Assembly (NCBI RefSeq): GCF_009937765.1
Contig: NZ_CP047089.1
Span: forward strand, 1,858,272 to 1,922,271
DNA from: Bacillus pumilus
GTDB taxonomy: Bacteria; Bacillota; Bacilli; Bacillales; Bacillaceae
Direction of reading: 5' to 3'
DNA length: 64,000 nt
Part shown: in pieces, positions 1 through 10,444 of the stretch
Layout of the letters: each line of letters opens with the position of its first letter
Numbering within the stretch: position 1 is the first letter of the stretch
Notes under the pieces: generated by a model
Database searches by the model: none
Told to the model about the DNA's origin: nothing
Seen by the model: only the letters and a program-made list of their open reading frames with translations
Translations under genes and position numbers: made by a program

Positions 1-267
1 TTCCGTCAGCCAGTGGGAAAGCTCCATTAGCTCATCTGTCAGAACAGGTGATAAATCAAATAAATCGACAATGTCCTTTATGCTTCCTGTTTTTACGTCT
101 GTTTCTTCTTTGACTTTTGTCACAAACCCTTGAATCTTCCTCGGGCCAAAGGGAACGACCACCCTCATTCCCGCTTTGACGAGATCTTTGAATCGATCTG
201 GTACACGGTAATCGAATGGCCGATCAATGGCTTTCGTCGTGACATCTACGATGACTTCAGCAATCAT
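1..267 (-). CDS. priA: PriA primosomal helicase, N-terminal part only (cut by window edge)
   Basis: The first 89 residues of the replication-restart helicase PriA are visible; the rest lies beyond base 1. PriA binds stalled forks and reloads the replisome. The visible part is the N-terminal DNA-binding segment, beginning MIAEVIVDV, with FDYRVPD and VVVPFGPRK motifs typical of the PriA 3'-end-binding domain. The ATG at 267-265 overlaps the coaBC stop as ATGA, so translation is probably coupled. The helicase domain and zinc-binding region are not in the window. Family assignment is by recognition of this segment and the conserved coaBC-priA order. Confidence 0.93.
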   Translation of the reverse strand, partial: MIAEVIVDVTTKAIDRPFDYRVPDRFKDLVKAGMRVVVPFGPRKIQGFVTKVKEETDVKTGSIKDIVDLFDLSPVLTDELMELSHWLTE

Positions 268-1481
268 GCTCGATCACGCTCTTTTGGCAACAGCTGTTTT
301 GCCTCCTTTAAGATTTCAAAAGCGAGGTCTTTTTTGCTCATCATCGGCAGTTCTTTTGTTGTACCATCTGCTTTGATGATGGCTGCTACATTTGTGTCTG
401 TCGCAAATCCTGCACCTTCTTTTGTGACGTTGTTGGCCACAATCATATCTAAATGCTTAGATTCGATTTTCTTTTTCGCATAATATTCTACATCCTGCGT
501 TTCAGCTGCAAAACCGACAAGCACTTGATGCTCTTTTCTTTTCCCCAGCTCTTTTAAAATATCTTTAGTCCGAGTGAATTCTATCTCTAAGGCGCCGTCC
601 TGTTTTTTCATTTTATGTGGATATGAGGTCACGGGGGTATAGTCGGCGACGGCTGCTGATTTAATGAAAAGGTCCGCTTCCTCATACTCAGCTAATGCGG
701 CTTGATACATGTCCTCTGCCGATTCAACGTGCACCACATGGACATGATTAGGTTCAGTTAAAGAAACAGGTCCTGAAATGAGCGTGACATCTGCGCCCAT
801 CTGCTGCGCAGCCTCTGCAATCGCATAGCCCATTTTTCCTGACGATCGATTTGTAAAGAAACGCACAGGATCGATGACTTCTCTAGTAGGACCTGCTGTC
901 ACCACGACTTTTTTACCTGAGAGCGGTAAGCTTTTTGGCTCTTCAAAAAATGCACGGATGTGCTCTACGATTTTTTCAGGCTCCTCTAATCGCCCTTTTC
1001 CAATGTAGCCACACGCTAAATAACCTTCGCTCGGTTCAATAAACCGGTAGCCATCCTCATATAATGTGCGAATGTTCCGCTTCACAGCTGGGTGATCATA
1101 CATATGCACATTCATCGCTGGTGCAATCCATACAGGAGCGATTGAAGCAAGTAAGGTCGTCGTGAGCATATCATCTGCAAGCCCTGCCGCCATTTTACCA
1201 ATCGTATGTGCTGTTGCAGGGGCAACTAGAATGAGATCGGCCCAGTCAGCTACATCAATATGCGCTATGACCTTTGGATTGTTTTCTTTAAATGTATCCA
1301 CATACACCTCATGTCGAGACAGAGCTTGGAAGGTAAGCGGAGACACAAACTCACGAGCAGATTCCGTCATAATGACTCTTACATTTGCGCCCGCCTGTAC
1401 GAGTTTACTAGTAAGTGCAGCTGCTTTATATACGGCGATTCCTCCGCTGACGCCGAGCAAAATATTTTTTGACTGTAACAT
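264..1481 (-). CDS. coaBC: Bifunctional phosphopantothenoylcysteine decarboxylase / phosphopantothenate-cysteine ligase
   Basis: CoaBC carries out two successive steps of coenzyme A synthesis: ligation of cysteine to 4'-phosphopantothenate, then flavin-dependent decarboxylation. The N-terminal CoaC half (about residues 1-190) shows GVSGGIAVYKAA, the PAMNVHMY motif and the GYLACGYIGKGR loop with the catalytic Cys. The C-terminal CoaB half begins near TAGPTREVIDPVRF and contains the NRSSGKMG motif. I place the start at the ATG 1481-1479 (MLQSKNILLG), because AAGGGGG lies just upstream; this gives 405 residues. A longer in-frame start at 1511 has no good ribosome binding site. It lies downstream of rpoZ, separated by a hairpin, and is coupled to priA. 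Confidence 0.95.
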   Translation of the reverse strand: MLQSKNILLGVSGGIAVYKAAALTSKLVQAGANVRVIMTESAREFVSPLTFQALSRHEVYVDTFKENNPKVIAHIDVADWADLILVAPATAHTIGKMAAGLADDMLTTTLLASIAPVWIAPAMNVHMYDHPAVKRNIRTLYEDGYRFIEPSEGYLACGYIGKGRLEEPEKIVEHIRAFFEEPKSLPLSGKKVVVTAGPTREVIDPVRFFTNRSSGKMGYAIAEAAQQMGADVTLISGPVSLTEPNHVHVVHVESAEDMYQAALAEYEEADLFIKSAAVADYTPVTSYPHKMKKQDGALEIEFTRTKDILKELGKRKEHQVLVGFAAETQDVEYYAKKKIESKHLDMIVANNVTKEGAGFATDTNVAAIIKADGTTKELPMMSKKDLAFEILKEAKQLLPKERDRA

Positions 1482-1528
1482 TAGTTTGTCCCCCTTAACG
1501 GCCTTTTTCACAAATTCGTCTACAATTC

Positions 1529-1564
1529 AAAAAAGTCAAAACCAATCATAGTTTTGACTTTTTT
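1529..1564 (-). terminator. Rho-independent terminator after rpoZ
   Basis: A 14-bp perfect inverted repeat (AAAAAAGTCAAAAC / GTTTTGACTTTTTT) around an 8-base loop sits between rpoZ and coaBC. It is flanked by A and T runs on both sides, so it could act in either direction. It probably reduces read-through from gmk-rpoZ into coaBC. Confidence 0.8.
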
Positions 1565-1598
1565 GAACGTATCGTATCTGCATAGCAGAAGCGATGTG

Positions 1599-1802
1599 TT
1601 ATTCTTGATCCTCTTTTTCAAATGTCAAAAGACCGGCATCGATTTCTTCAAGTGCTTTGCCTACAAATTTGTAAGACTTCGTATTTTCGATTTGCTGATC
1701 TTGGTGGATCTGCATTTCACGTGCACGGCGTGCAGATACTGTTACAAGTGTATATTTTGAATCAAGTTTGTTCATCAATGAGTCAATTGAAGGATCTAAC
1801 AT
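1599..1802 (-). CDS. rpoZ: RNA polymerase omega subunit
   Basis: This 67-residue protein matches the Bacillus omega subunit, which stabilises the beta' subunit in RNA polymerase. It has the conserved N-terminal MLDPSID and the core [16 protein letters not shown], which includes the R-A-R-E signature of the omega family, and an acidic tail. It follows gmk with only three bases between the gmk stop and its ATG, and a hairpin terminator follows at 1529-1564. Length and gene order (gmk-rpoZ-coaBC) are as in B. subtilis. Confidence 0.95.
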
Positions 1803-1805
1803 GGT

Positions 1806-2429
<624 letters not shown>

Positions 2430-2699
2430 TTACCCCTGCCCTTCATCTATGATTTCTTCTTTTACAGAAAGTCTTTGCGCGACAGTCTCAGGCTGAACGG
2501 CAGATAAGATGACATGGTCACTGTCCATAATGACAACAGCACGGGTTCTTCTTCCGTATGTAGCATCTATGAGCATGCCTCGATCTCTTGCGTCTTGTAT
2601 CATTCGTTTAATCGGTGCTGATTCCGGACTGACGATCGAAATCATCCGATTCGCTGAAATGATGTTTCCAAATCCGATATTGATCAACTTTATGGTCAT
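2430..2699 (-). CDS. remA: Extracellular matrix regulator RemA
   Basis: RemA (formerly YlzA, DUF370) is a small DNA-binding protein that activates biofilm matrix operons in B. subtilis and forms ring-shaped oligomers. The 89-residue sequence has the family pattern: [25 protein letters not shown] near the N-terminus, then [16 protein letters not shown]. Matrix regulators use the conserved Arg residues in this central part for DNA contact (family knowledge). The gene sits between yloC and gmk, the conserved position. A GGGGGA ribosome binding site is just upstream. Confidence 0.93.
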   Translation of the reverse strand: MTIKLINIGFGNIISANRMISIVSPESAPIKRMIQDARDRGMLIDATYGRRTRAVVIMDSDHVILSAVQPETVAQRLSVKEEIIDEGQG

Positions 2700-2724
2700 C
2701 TTCTAACGTCCCCCTGTATTATAA

Positions 2725-2752
2725 ACGTCTCTAGTCTCGCCGAAAGAGACGT
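2725..2752 (-). repeat. Hairpin between yloC and remA
   Basis: The inverted repeat ACGTCTCT / AGAGACGT with a 12-base loop lies upstream of remA. On the minus strand it is followed by TTTATAATACAG, which contains a TATAAT-like element. It could be a weak terminator or part of a remA promoter region; the sequence does not decide between these. Confidence 0.4.
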
Positions 2753-2775
2753 ACTGTAAACAGCATACACAATGA

Positions 2776-3651
2776 CTATTCTATATTTTGCACTTGTTCT
2801 TTTATTTTTTCAATAGCACTTTTCATTTCAACCACGAGCTTAGTTAAATGATGATGGTTCGCTTTTGAGCCAATGGTGTTCACTTCACGGTTGAGCTCCT
2901 GTACAAGAAAATCAAGTTTTCTTCCGGCAGCACCGCCTTGCATCAAGATTTGCTGGAATTGTTGAAAGTGACTTTTCAATCTCGTAATCTCTTCTGTAAT
3001 GTCACACCGGTCAGCAAAGATCGCAGCTTCTGTTGTCAATCTGCTTTCGTCAAGCGCCTCTCCAACCCACTCTTGCAAACGCTGATTGAGCCTGTCTTTA
3101 TACTGACTCACAACCTCTGGTGCAAAGACTTTGATTTCTTCTGTATAGGCTTCTAATTCAGAAAGCCTCAGCTCACAGTCTTTTTGAAGTGATGTCCCCT
3201 CCTGCTCTCTCATGAAACAAAGCTCCTTGACAGCCGTTTCACAAGCTTCCATCAGCAATTGCTCTAATTGCTCATTTCGGCTGGCGGATTCTTCTACTTG
3301 AACGGCATGCTCTAGCCCAAGTAAGTCATGTGCATGCTGAATGCCTGAAATGTGATAGCGCTTCTCGAGATCTTTTGCGGCTTTCATGTATTCATCAAGC
3401 AGCGACCAGTCGATCTGCAAGGACCGGCTTGCTAGTTTACCGCCTTCAATCGTAACAAACAGCTCAATTCTACCACGCTGCACGTGACGAAGAATGATTT
3501 TTTTTAATGTGTCTTCGAAATATAAAAGCGGCCTCGGCAAACGGGCATGAACCTCTTTAAAACGGTGATTGACCGATTTTAGCTCAACTGACACTGTCAG
3601 TTCTCCATCCGTTTTACTCGCTTGACCGAATCCCGTCATACTGCGTATCAT
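2776..3651 (-). CDS. yloC: YicC family endoribonuclease-like protein
   Basis: A 291-residue protein of the YicC/YloC family, members of which have been reported as endoribonucleases. The N-terminal MIRSMTGFGQ motif is diagnostic, followed by SVELKSVNHRF. The C-terminus carries the second family domain (DUF1732), with GAAGRKLDFLVQELNREVNTIGSKA and a final helical LVVEMKSAIEKIKEQVQNIE segment. The gene starts the yloC-remA-gmk-rpoZ-coaBC-priA series. Start choice is clear because MTGFGQ must be near the N-terminus. Confidence 0.93.
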   Translation of the reverse strand: MIRSMTGFGQASKTDGELTVSVELKSVNHRFKEVHARLPRPLLYFEDTLKKIILRHVQRGRIELFVTIEGGKLASRSLQIDWSLLDEYMKAAKDLEKRYHISGIQHAHDLLGLEHAVQVEESASRNEQLEQLLMEACETAVKELCFMREQEGTSLQKDCELRLSELEAYTEEIKVFAPEVVSQYKDRLNQRLQEWVGEALDESRLTTEAAIFADRCDITEEITRLKSHFQQFQQILMQGGAAGRKLDFLVQELNREVNTIGSKANHHHLTKLVVEMKSAIEKIKEQVQNIE

Positions 3652-3691
3652 GTCAAAACACCCAATTCTTTCATATTAATAAAATGAAAAA

Positions 3692-3713
3692 GGTAATAGC
3701 AGACACTATTACC
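3692..3713 (-). terminator. Terminator after yloB
   Basis: The inverted repeat GGTAATAG / CTATTACC with a 6-base loop is followed on the minus strand by TTTTTC. It separates the monocistronic yloB from yloC. Confidence 0.8.
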
Positions 3714-3734
3714 TCAAAATTATACCATAACGAA

Positions 3735-6410
3735 TTATTTTTTTCTTGTCAAAAGTGATCCTGCCAGTAAAAAAGTTGGCAGTGCAGACATACCGATGAT
3801 CAATAGCCAATCAATTGGTGCAATCGCCACCGTTTTGAAAATCGGCTGTAGCGGCGGATAATAAATGACCACAAACATCAATAAAAGTGATGACAAAACC
3901 GCACCGATTAAGTAAAGATTCCCGAATGGATTCCGCTCAAAGATGGATCGTTCACTGCGGCAGTCAAATACATGAATGAGCTGCGCCAACACAAGCGTAC
4001 TAAATGCAACAGTCTGCGCATATGGCAGATTGTTTGGATCACGGTGATACACAAACATAAATGCTAAAAGGGTCGCAAGTCCAATGAGGAACCCTCTAGA
4101 TACAACCTTCCAGCCGAGTCCTCTAGCAAAAATCCCCTCTTTCATATTCCTCGGCTTCCTTTTCATGACATCGCCTTCTGGCTTATCCATGCCAAGCGCC
4201 ATCGCCGGGAGACCATCTGTGACGAGGTTGACCCATAAAATTTGAATAGGAACGAGAGGAAGCGGAAGCGCTAGAAGCATCGCAAACAGCATAACCAAAA
4301 TTTCCCCCACATTTGATGCGAGCAAATAACGGACAAACTTACGGATGTTTTCATAAATATTTCGGCCTTCTTTAATAGCCGATTTAATGGTCGCAAAGTT
4401 GTCATCAAGTAAAATAAGAGAGGACGCTTCCTTGGCTACGTCTGTTCCAGTGATGCCCATAGAGATACCGATATCTGCTTGTTTAATTGCAGGCGCATCA
4501 TTGACCCCGTCACCTGTCATCGCTACAATATGTCCATTTTTTTGATAGGCCTTCACAATTCTCAGCTTATGCTCCGGTGATACCCGTGCAAAGACGTATA
4601 CATTTTCAGCCGTTTGCTCAAGCTCTTTGTCACTCATCTGATCCAGCGCTTTTCCGTCGAGCACCTTTCCTTGCTTTGGTAAAAGGCTCAAGTCTTTCGC
4701 AATCGCTTTGGCTGTTTCCACGTGATCTCCTGTAATCATGACTGTTTTTATACCCGCATCCCTGCACTCTTTAATCGCTCGTCTCACTTCAGGACGAGGG
4801 GGATCGATCATGCCTTCTAGCCCGATAAATGTTAAATCAGTTTCAGCCTGCTGGACAGAGGTGATGGTTTCGGTCAGACCAACTTTTTTATACGCAATGG
4901 CGATCGTTCTGAGCGCTTGTCTTGCTAAACTTTGAATCGCAGCCTCTGTTTCTTGCCTATGAGTGGTTGAAAATGACGCTGTACGGCCGCCGTGCATGAT
5001 ATGGCTGGAACGGTTCATTAGGACATCAGGTGCACCTTTTGCAATGACGTACCGCTCTTTTTGATTCGTTTCGACGACGACTGACATCATCTTTCTTTCT
5101 GAATCAAAAGGAAACTCTTCTACCACGTGAAATCCTGCTTCGATGAATTGCTCTGTAAAACCCGCTTTACGTGCTGCGGTGAGAAGTGCCCCCTCTGTCG
5201 GATCACCATCAAGCCTCATTTCGCCATCTTTTTCAACGATGGTCGATGTATTACAAAGCGCCCCATATAATAACACCTTTTGCAGGCTTGGATGTTTGTC
5301 GACATGGACAAGTTCTCCGTTCAAGGTGAAATCACCAGATGGCTCATAGCCCGTACCAGAAATATTCCACGTTTTGCCCTCTGCCCATACATGGGTCACA
5401 GTCATTTTATTTTGCGTCATGGTTCCTGTTTTATCTGAACAAATGATCGACGCACAGCCAAGAGTCTCCACCGCCGGGAGTTTTCTGACAATCGATTTTT
5501 GTTTGATCATCCGCTGCACGCCTAGTGAAAGTGCGACGGTGACAATCGCAGGTAGGCCTTCAGGAATGGCAGCAACTGCAAGTGATACTCCCGCCAGGAA
5601 CATATGATACAAATCATGTCCTTGCACAACGCCAAGAACAACAACGAGCACCGTTAAAAATAAAGCAACGACAATGAGGATTTTCCCAAGCTGTTCGAGA
5701 CGTCTTTGCAGCGGTGTTTCCATATTCCCTGCTGCATCCAGCATGCCAGCAATTTGTCCCATCGCTGTATTCATCCCTGTCCCAATGACAACGCCCACGC
5801 CGCTTCCTCTAGTGACAAGCGTCCCCATAAAGGCCATGTTCGTCAAATCACCAAGCGAGACATGGTTGCTAGAAAGCGGACTTGCGTGTTTGACTGCTGG
5901 GATGGATTCGCCAGTGAGAGCAGACTCCTCGATTTCCAGGCTCTTTGTTTCTAGTAATCTAATATCTGCCCCAATTCGGTCTCCACTTGAAAATTTCACA
6001 ATATCCCCTGGCACAAGATGTTTAGACGGGATCTTGATCCATTCATTATTTCTCCTTGCATACACATGCGGGGTTGATAATTCCTTTAGCGCTTGAAGGG
6101 ATTTTTCCGCCCGGCGCTCTTGATAAAAGCCGAGCACTCCATTAATGAGAACAATCGCTACAATGGCAACTGCATCAATGTATTCACCTAGAAAAGCAGA
6201 AATGATCGTTGCTGCAAGCAAGATTAACACCATAAAATCTTTAAATTGCGCTAAAAAAATGATCAGAGCCGACGCCTTTTTCCCTTCTTGCAATTCATTT
6301 GGCCCATGTTTTTCAAGCCGTTTTTGTACATCTTTTTCTGACAGTCCGTCACCTATCGATGTATTCATTGTTTTTAATAAATCGGTTTGGTTCAGTTCAT
6401 GCCAATTCAT
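3735..6410 (-). CDS. yloB: P-type calcium-transporting ATPase
   Basis: YloB is an SERCA-like P2A calcium ATPase in the cytoplasmic membrane. In B. subtilis it is expressed in sporulation and is reported to help spores build heat resistance. The 891 residues contain the actuator TGES motif (166-169), the PEGL motif in the fourth membrane helix (283-286), and the phosphorylation motif DKTGT with the acceptor at Asp326. Further on are KGAPD (nucleotide domain), TGD, and the hinge [10 protein letters not shown]. About ten membrane helices can be read, with a C-terminal group of six. The gene is alone between terminators and divergent from rqcH. Confidence 0.95.
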   Translation of the reverse strand: MNWHELNQTDLLKTMNTSIGDGLSEKDVQKRLEKHGPNELQEGKKASALIIFLAQFKDFMVLILLAATIISAFLGEYIDAVAIVAIVLINGVLGFYQERRAEKSLQALKELSTPHVYARRNNEWIKIPSKHLVPGDIVKFSSGDRIGADIRLLETKSLEIEESALTGESIPAVKHASPLSSNHVSLGDLTNMAFMGTLVTRGSGVGVVIGTGMNTAMGQIAGMLDAAGNMETPLQRRLEQLGKILIVVALFLTVLVVVLGVVQGHDLYHMFLAGVSLAVAAIPEGLPAIVTVALSLGVQRMIKQKSIVRKLPAVETLGCASIICSDKTGTMTQNKMTVTHVWAEGKTWNISGTGYEPSGDFTLNGELVHVDKHPSLQKVLLYGALCNTSTIVEKDGEMRLDGDPTEGALLTAARKAGFTEQFIEAGFHVVEEFPFDSERKMMSVVVETNQKERYVIAKGAPDVLMNRSSHIMHGGRTASFSTTHRQETEAAIQSLARQALRTIAIAYKKVGLTETITSVQQAETDLTFIGLEGMIDPPRPEVRRAIKECRDAGIKTVMITGDHVETAKAIAKDLSLLPKQGKVLDGKALDQMSDKELEQTAENVYVFARVSPEHKLRIVKAYQKNGHIVAMTGDGVNDAPAIKQADIGISMGITGTDVAKEASSLILLDDNFATIKSAIKEGRNIYENIRKFVRYLLASNVGEILVMLFAMLLALPLPLVPIQILWVNLVTDGLPAMALGMDKPEGDVMKRKPRNMKEGIFARGLGWKVVSRGFLIGLATLLAFMFVYHRDPNNLPYAQTVAFSTLVLAQLIHVFDCRSERSIFERNPFGNLYLIGAVLSSLLLMFVVIYYPPLQPIFKTVAIAPIDWLLIIGMSALPTFLLAGSLLTRKK

Positions 6411-6470
6411 TTGACCTCGTCCACTCCTCTTTTGTTCTCTCTCATATGCAGTGTTCTATAAGCCAGTTTA

Positions 6471-6499
6471 TTCAGACTCGTCCTAAATCATGCTATAAT
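6471..6499 (+). promoter_or_regulatory. Sigma-A promoter of rqcH
   Basis: TTCAGA at 6471-6476 and a perfect TATAAT at 6494-6499 are separated by 17 bases. They lie about 75 bases upstream of the rqcH start and are the only good plus-strand promoter seen here. Confidence 0.65.
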
Positions 6500-6574
6500 A
6501 ATGAGACTGCCTAAAGAACGAGAAATGGAAGGTTCTTTCAGTAGATTTGTGTGAAAGAAGAGGGTGTATCCAAC

Positions 6575-8284
6575 ATGTCATTTGACGGCATTTTTACATA
6601 TGGTATGACAAATGAATTGCAAGAGACATTAACTGGCGGTAGAATTTCAAAAATCCATCAGCCATATAAGCACGAGTTGATTTTTCATATCCGAGCAAAC
6701 GGAAAGAATCATAAGCTCCTTTTATCCGCTCACCCGAGCTACGCTAGAGTGCAGCTCACAGAGCAGCAATATGACAATCCTAGCGAACCTCCAATGTTTT
6801 GTATGCTCCTTAGAAAACATCTTGAGGGCGGATTCATTGAACGTTTCGAACAAATTGGATTTGACCGAGTGATCGTACTTCATGTACGAAGCCGCAATGA
6901 AATTGGCGACGAACAGACTCGAAAGCTCTACATTGAAATCATGGGAAGACATAGTAATTTGATTCTTGTCGAAGATGACACGCAGCAGATAATCGATGGC
7001 CTGAAGCATCTTTCTCCATCTGTGAACAGCTACCGGACAGTGCTTCCTGGTCACGAATACCTTCTGCCGCCTGCTCAGCAAAAATTAAATCCGTTTGCAG
7101 TAACGAAGGATGATATTTTAAAACATTTACGCTTTCAAGAAGGAATGATCGCAAAACAAATTGTCGATACATTCTCTGGGGTTTCTCCTCTGTTTGCAAA
7201 GGAAGCTGTACACAGGGCCGGTCTTGTTAATCAGGAAACCATTCCAAATACACTGCTCGACATGTTCCAGCTTATTCGCATGCATTCCTTTACTCCGCAG
7301 CTCACAAGAAAAGATGGGAAGGAGTATTTCTATTTATTAGAGCTACAGCATATCGATGGTGAAATGAAAACATTCGACTCTCTCAGCCAGCTGCTTGACC
7401 GCTTTTATTTCGGCAAAGCTGAAAGAGACAGAGTGAAACAACAAGCGTCTGACCTTGAACGGTTTGTCGTAAATGAAAAAAAGAAAAATGAAAACAAGCT
7501 CAAAAAACTGAACAGAACCCTTGAGGAATCTCAAAATGCCCATAAATATCAGCTCTATGGCGAATTGCTAACAGCCAATTTATATGCCATCAAAAAAGGG
7601 GATAAAGAGGCGACTGTCATCAATTATTACGATGAAGATGGCGGAGAAATCACGATACCGCTCAAAACAAACAAAACCCCTTCTGAAAATGCGCAAGCAT
7701 ATTTCACAAAATATCAAAAGGCAAAAAATGCAGTAGAAGCGGTCAATGTACAAATTGAGCGGACACATGAAGAGATTGCTTATTTTGATGAGTTGATTCA
7801 GCAGCTGTCCTCTGCCTCACCGAAAGATTTAGAGGAAATGAGAGAAGAGCTTGTTGAGGGGAAATATTTACGCGCCAAACAAAAGCGTAACGCCAAAAAG
7901 AAAAAAACGGCGGCGATTCAGCTCGAAACGTATGAATCGTCTCAAGGGATTCCGATCTTGGTCGGAAAAAACAACAAACAAAACGAATATTTAACCACAA
8001 AAGCGGCTGCCCGTGACGATATTTGGCTGCACACGAAAGATATTCCTGGATCACACGTCGTCATCCGTCATCAAACGCCTGATGAACAGACGCTGCTTGA
8101 AGCGGCTCAAATCGCTGCCTACTTCTCGAAGGCAAAAGAGTCGAGCTCCGTACCTGTCGATTACACGAAAATCCGGCATGTGAAAAAACCAAATGGAGCC
8201 AAGCCCGGTTTTGTGACATATGATCAACAGCAAACATTATTTGTCACCCCTGACGAAGATGTGGTTCTAAAGCTCCGAAAATAA
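6575..8284 (+). CDS. rqcH: Ribosome quality control protein RqcH (NFACT family)
   Basis: RqcH (YloA/FbpA; NEMF/Rqc2 family) binds 50S subunits that still carry a nascent chain and recruits tRNA-Ala to add C-terminal alanine tails, marking the chain for degradation. I start at the ATG 6575 ([10 protein letters not shown]), with AGAGGG upstream, giving 569 residues. The essential Asp97-Arg98 pair of the NFACT-N domain is in IGFDRVIV at exactly those positions. A coiled-coil middle region (roughly 285-430) is rich in Lys and Glu. The C-terminal NFACT-R domain shows [17 protein letters not shown]. It is the only plus-strand gene in the window, with its own promoter and terminator. Confidence 0.95.
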   Translation: MSFDGIFTYGMTNELQETLTGGRISKIHQPYKHELIFHIRANGKNHKLLLSAHPSYARVQLTEQQYDNPSEPPMFCMLLRKHLEGGFIERFEQIGFDRVIVLHVRSRNEIGDEQTRKLYIEIMGRHSNLILVEDDTQQIIDGLKHLSPSVNSYRTVLPGHEYLLPPAQQKLNPFAVTKDDILKHLRFQEGMIAKQIVDTFSGVSPLFAKEAVHRAGLVNQETIPNTLLDMFQLIRMHSFTPQLTRKDGKEYFYLLELQHIDGEMKTFDSLSQLLDRFYFGKAERDRVKQQASDLERFVVNEKKKNENKLKKLNRTLEESQNAHKYQLYGELLTANLYAIKKGDKEATVINYYDEDGGEITIPLKTNKTPSENAQAYFTKYQKAKNAVEAVNVQIERTHEEIAYFDELIQQLSSASPKDLEEMREELVEGKYLRAKQKRNAKKKKTAAIQLETYESSQGIPILVGKNNKQNEYLTTKAAARDDIWLHTKDIPGSHVVIRHQTPDEQTLLEAAQIAAYFSKAKESSSVPVDYTKIRHVKKPNGAKPGFVTYDQQQTLFVTPDEDVVLKLRK

Positions 8285-8288
8285 TAAT

Positions 8289-8323
8289 AGCCGATAAAAT
8301 CTTTTAAGGAGATTTTATCGGCT
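8289..8323 (+). terminator. Terminator of rqcH, overlapping sirC 3' end
   Basis: A 14-bp perfect stem (AGCCGATAAAATCT / AGATTTTATCGGCT) is followed by TTTTTC on the plus strand. It begins just after the rqcH stop and covers the sirC stop codon at 8315-8317, so it may also act weakly on the converging cys operon. Confidence 0.88.
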
Positions 8324-8818
8324 TTTTCTTTGTTGTTTTTTTCTTTCGATATAGAGAGCGTCAAGTGCATCTACATCCTCTTGTTCAAGCAATGTCTCAA
8401 TTTCCGCAGCCAGCTGTTTTGTCCGAGCTGGGCTCGCACCGCTTGTAGAGACTGAAATCGTCACTCTCCCTGCTTTGACCACCTTTGGCACGATCACATT
8501 GCCAAGTTCTGATTGGCTCACACAATTCACAAGCTGATGGGGCCTTGCTGTTTGGGCAATCCATTCATTTACCGCCGGATCATTTGTAGCAGCGACAATG
8601 AAAAAAGCATCCTCTAAATCTTCAGCATCCACTTTCTTTTCTTTCCAATTCAGGTTGTATGTATCAATGAGACGTGCCATTTCTTTAGAAATGCCAGGAC
8701 TCACGATGGTGATATGGCAAGGCTCTATACATAGCGCCTCTGCCCTTCTTGCCGCTATTTTTCCACCGCCGGCAATGAGCACTTGTTGATTGGTTAAATC
8801 AAGATGGACTGGAAGCAT
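8315..8818 (-). CDS. sirC: Precorrin-2 dehydrogenase / sirohydrochlorin-making enzyme (SirC)
   Basis: SirC (YlnF) oxidises precorrin-2 to sirohydrochlorin with NAD, an intermediate step of siroheme synthesis; siroheme is the cofactor of sulfite reductase. The 167 residues show the NAD-binding QQVLIAGGGKIAARRAEAL near the N-terminus and the CysG-type VTISVSTSGASPA motif. I start at the ATG 8818 because AAGGAG is 6 bases upstream; an upstream in-frame ATG at 8848 lacks such a site. The first 20 bases overlap the end of sirB, indicating coupling. The 3' end runs into the converging rqcH terminator. Confidence 0.92.
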   Translation of the reverse strand: MLPVHLDLTNQQVLIAGGGKIAARRAEALCIEPCHITIVSPGISKEMARLIDTYNLNWKEKKVDAEDLEDAFFIVAATNDPAVNEWIAQTARPHQLVNCVSQSELGNVIVPKVVKAGRVTISVSTSGASPARTKQLAAEIETLLEQEDVDALDALYIERKKQQRKSR

Positions 8819-9584
8819 GGCTTTCTCCTTGAAAATGAAACGCATCATCTTTGTTTAAAATGGTTTCTTGCACACGTTCAATATAAGCTGCTTTTACATG
8901 CGGATGAAAGCCAATATACCGGCATACCCGGACATCTTTTAGCCTCTCTCTCGCCTGAGCCGCTTCATTTTCAATCTCTTTCATTAACATACCCGTAAAC
9001 AACAGGTAAGGAACAAGATAAACAGGAACATCATCATCTACTGTTAATTGCGCCAGAACATCTCGGTAATTTGGTTCACATGCTGTAATAAAACATGGCA
9101 GGACTTCTGCAAGAGGCAGCAGGCGCCTGACATCGTCCGCAATGCCAAACACATCTCGCTTCACATCTGGATCAGAGCTTCCACGGCCAATTAAAAGAAT
9201 CCGTGCTTTCTCGCCTTGATATCCTGCTTCTTCAATTCTTGCAGCAACTGCTTTTGTCACTTCTTGGTTGACCCCGATTGGTTTTCCGTATGTGACCTTC
9301 ACTTGCGGGTATCGTTTTTGTACTTTCTCAATCTCAACTGGAATATCTGATTTAGCATGCATAGCAGTTAAAAGGAGGAGCGGGACGATCGCAATGTGTG
9401 TCGCTCCTTTTTTCACACAAGCTTCAAAACCTTCTTCTATAGAAGGGGCTGTCAGTTCTAAAAAACAAATCTCTTGTATATCGGCTTCTACTAATGGCAT
9501 ACAGCTTTTCATAAAAGAAATGGCTTTATCTTGTGCTTCTTTTACCCTGCTTCCATGTCCAACATAAAGGACAGCTTGTTTCAT
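8799..9584 (-). CDS. sirB: Sirohydrochlorin ferrochelatase SirB
   Basis: SirB (YlnE) inserts ferrous iron into sirohydrochlorin to make siroheme. The sequence begins MKQAVLYVGHGSR; the His at position 10 in HGSR is the metal-site His of CbiX/SirB chelatases. A second half repeats the fold, with ILLIGRGSSDPDVKRD and VYLVPYLLFTGMLM. The start at 9584 is chosen from GGGAGGAG a few bases upstream and gives 261 residues. It overlaps sirC and lies downstream of the methyltransferase gene ylnD, so the three genes together make siroheme. Confidence 0.93.
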   Translation of the reverse strand: MKQAVLYVGHGSRVKEAQDKAISFMKSCMPLVEADIQEICFLELTAPSIEEGFEACVKKGATHIAIVPLLLLTAMHAKSDIPVEIEKVQKRYPQVKVTYGKPIGVNQEVTKAVAARIEEAGYQGEKARILLIGRGSSDPDVKRDVFGIADDVRRLLPLAEVLPCFITACEPNYRDVLAQLTVDDDVPVYLVPYLLFTGMLMKEIENEAAQARERLKDVRVCRYIGFHPHVKAAYIERVQETILNKDDAFHFQGESHASSPS

Positions 9585-9622
9585 GTGACTCCTCCCTCTC
9601 ACTTTGTTTTGTTCAGACGAAA

Positions 9623-9645
9623 AGACACGATCAATGTACGTGTCT
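9623..9645 (-). terminator. Weak hairpin between ylnD and sirB
   Basis: The inverted repeat AGACACG / CGTGTCT with a 9-base loop is followed on the minus strand by TTTTC. It may partially terminate or stabilise the 3' end of the upstream part of the cys operon. Confidence 0.4.
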
Positions 9646-9659
9646 CTTCTTTATTATTC

Positions 9660-10415
9660 TCATTTCTCAATGAGAGCAGGTTCAAACCAGTTCAGCTTTT
9701 GGTGAAAATGAACGACATCCCCAACCACGATTAAACTTGGATGCTCGATGCCTTCTTTTTCAACGGTTTCAGACAGTGTCGCTACAGTGCAACAAGTCGT
9801 CTTTTGCCTCGTCGTGGTTCCCCAGTGTATAAACGCTGCTGGCGTTGCAGGATCGCGTCCATTTTTTATCAGAAGCTGCTGCACTCTTTCTACGTTTTTG
9901 ACGCCCATGTAAATCACAAGGGTATCAATCCCCGTAGCCAGTGCTTCCCATTTTTCTTCAAAATGCTCATCTTTTTGATAGTGACCCGTAACAAACGCAA
10001 CATTCGAGCTGAATTCACGGTGGGTTACAGGAATGCCTGCATAAGCTGCTGCTGCAATGCCAGAAGTAATTCCTGGGACAACTTCATATGGAATTCCATG
10101 CTCAGCTAAGCATTCGATTTCTTCACCGCCGCGTCCAAATACAAAGGGATCGCCGCCTTTCAGCCGGACGACAACATTCCCTTCTTTTGCATGGGTGACA
10201 AGGGCTTCATTAATGGCTTCCTGTCTCATCGTATGATGATTCGGCAGCTTTCCGCAATAAATTAATTCCGCCTCGGGTTTGGCGTGGGCGAGTATTTCTT
10301 GATTGACAAGACGATCATATAAAATGACATCTGCCTGCTGTATTGCCTTATGGGCTTTTAATGTAATTAAGTCTGGATCCCCAGGTCCAGCCCCCACAAT
10401 GTATACTTTCCCCAT
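9660..10415 (-). CDS. ylnD: Uroporphyrinogen-III C-methyltransferase
   Basis: This SUMT enzyme uses S-adenosylmethionine to methylate uroporphyrinogen III at C2 and C7, giving precorrin-2, the first step towards siroheme. The 251 residues show the family signatures VYIVGAGPGDPDLITLKA at the N-terminus, RLKGGDPFVFGRGGEE in the middle, and VPGITSGIAAAAYAGIPVTHR. There is no fused dehydrogenase domain as in CysG; that activity is in the separate sirC. It lies between cysC and sirB in the sulfate operon. Confidence 0.94.
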   Translation of the reverse strand: MGKVYIVGAGPGDPDLITLKAHKAIQQADVILYDRLVNQEILAHAKPEAELIYCGKLPNHHTMRQEAINEALVTHAKEGNVVVRLKGGDPFVFGRGGEEIECLAEHGIPYEVVPGITSGIAAAAYAGIPVTHREFSSNVAFVTGHYQKDEHFEEKWEALATGIDTLVIYMGVKNVERVQQLLIKNGRDPATPAAFIHWGTTTRQKTTCCTVATLSETVEKEGIEHPSLIVVGDVVHFHQKLNWFEPALIEK

Positions 10416-10444
10416 CGTGCTTTTCTCCCCCTGCCATCAGGCGA

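Noticed and set aside
130-483. Plus-strand open frame of 117 codons near the start of the window
   Set aside because: It lies antisense across the priA/coaBC junction, both of which are clearly real, and has no ribosome binding site or family-like sequence.
5674-6096. Plus-strand open frame of 140 codons opposite yloB
   Set aside because: It is antisense to the conserved actuator part of the calcium ATPase, with low-complexity translation and no start signal.
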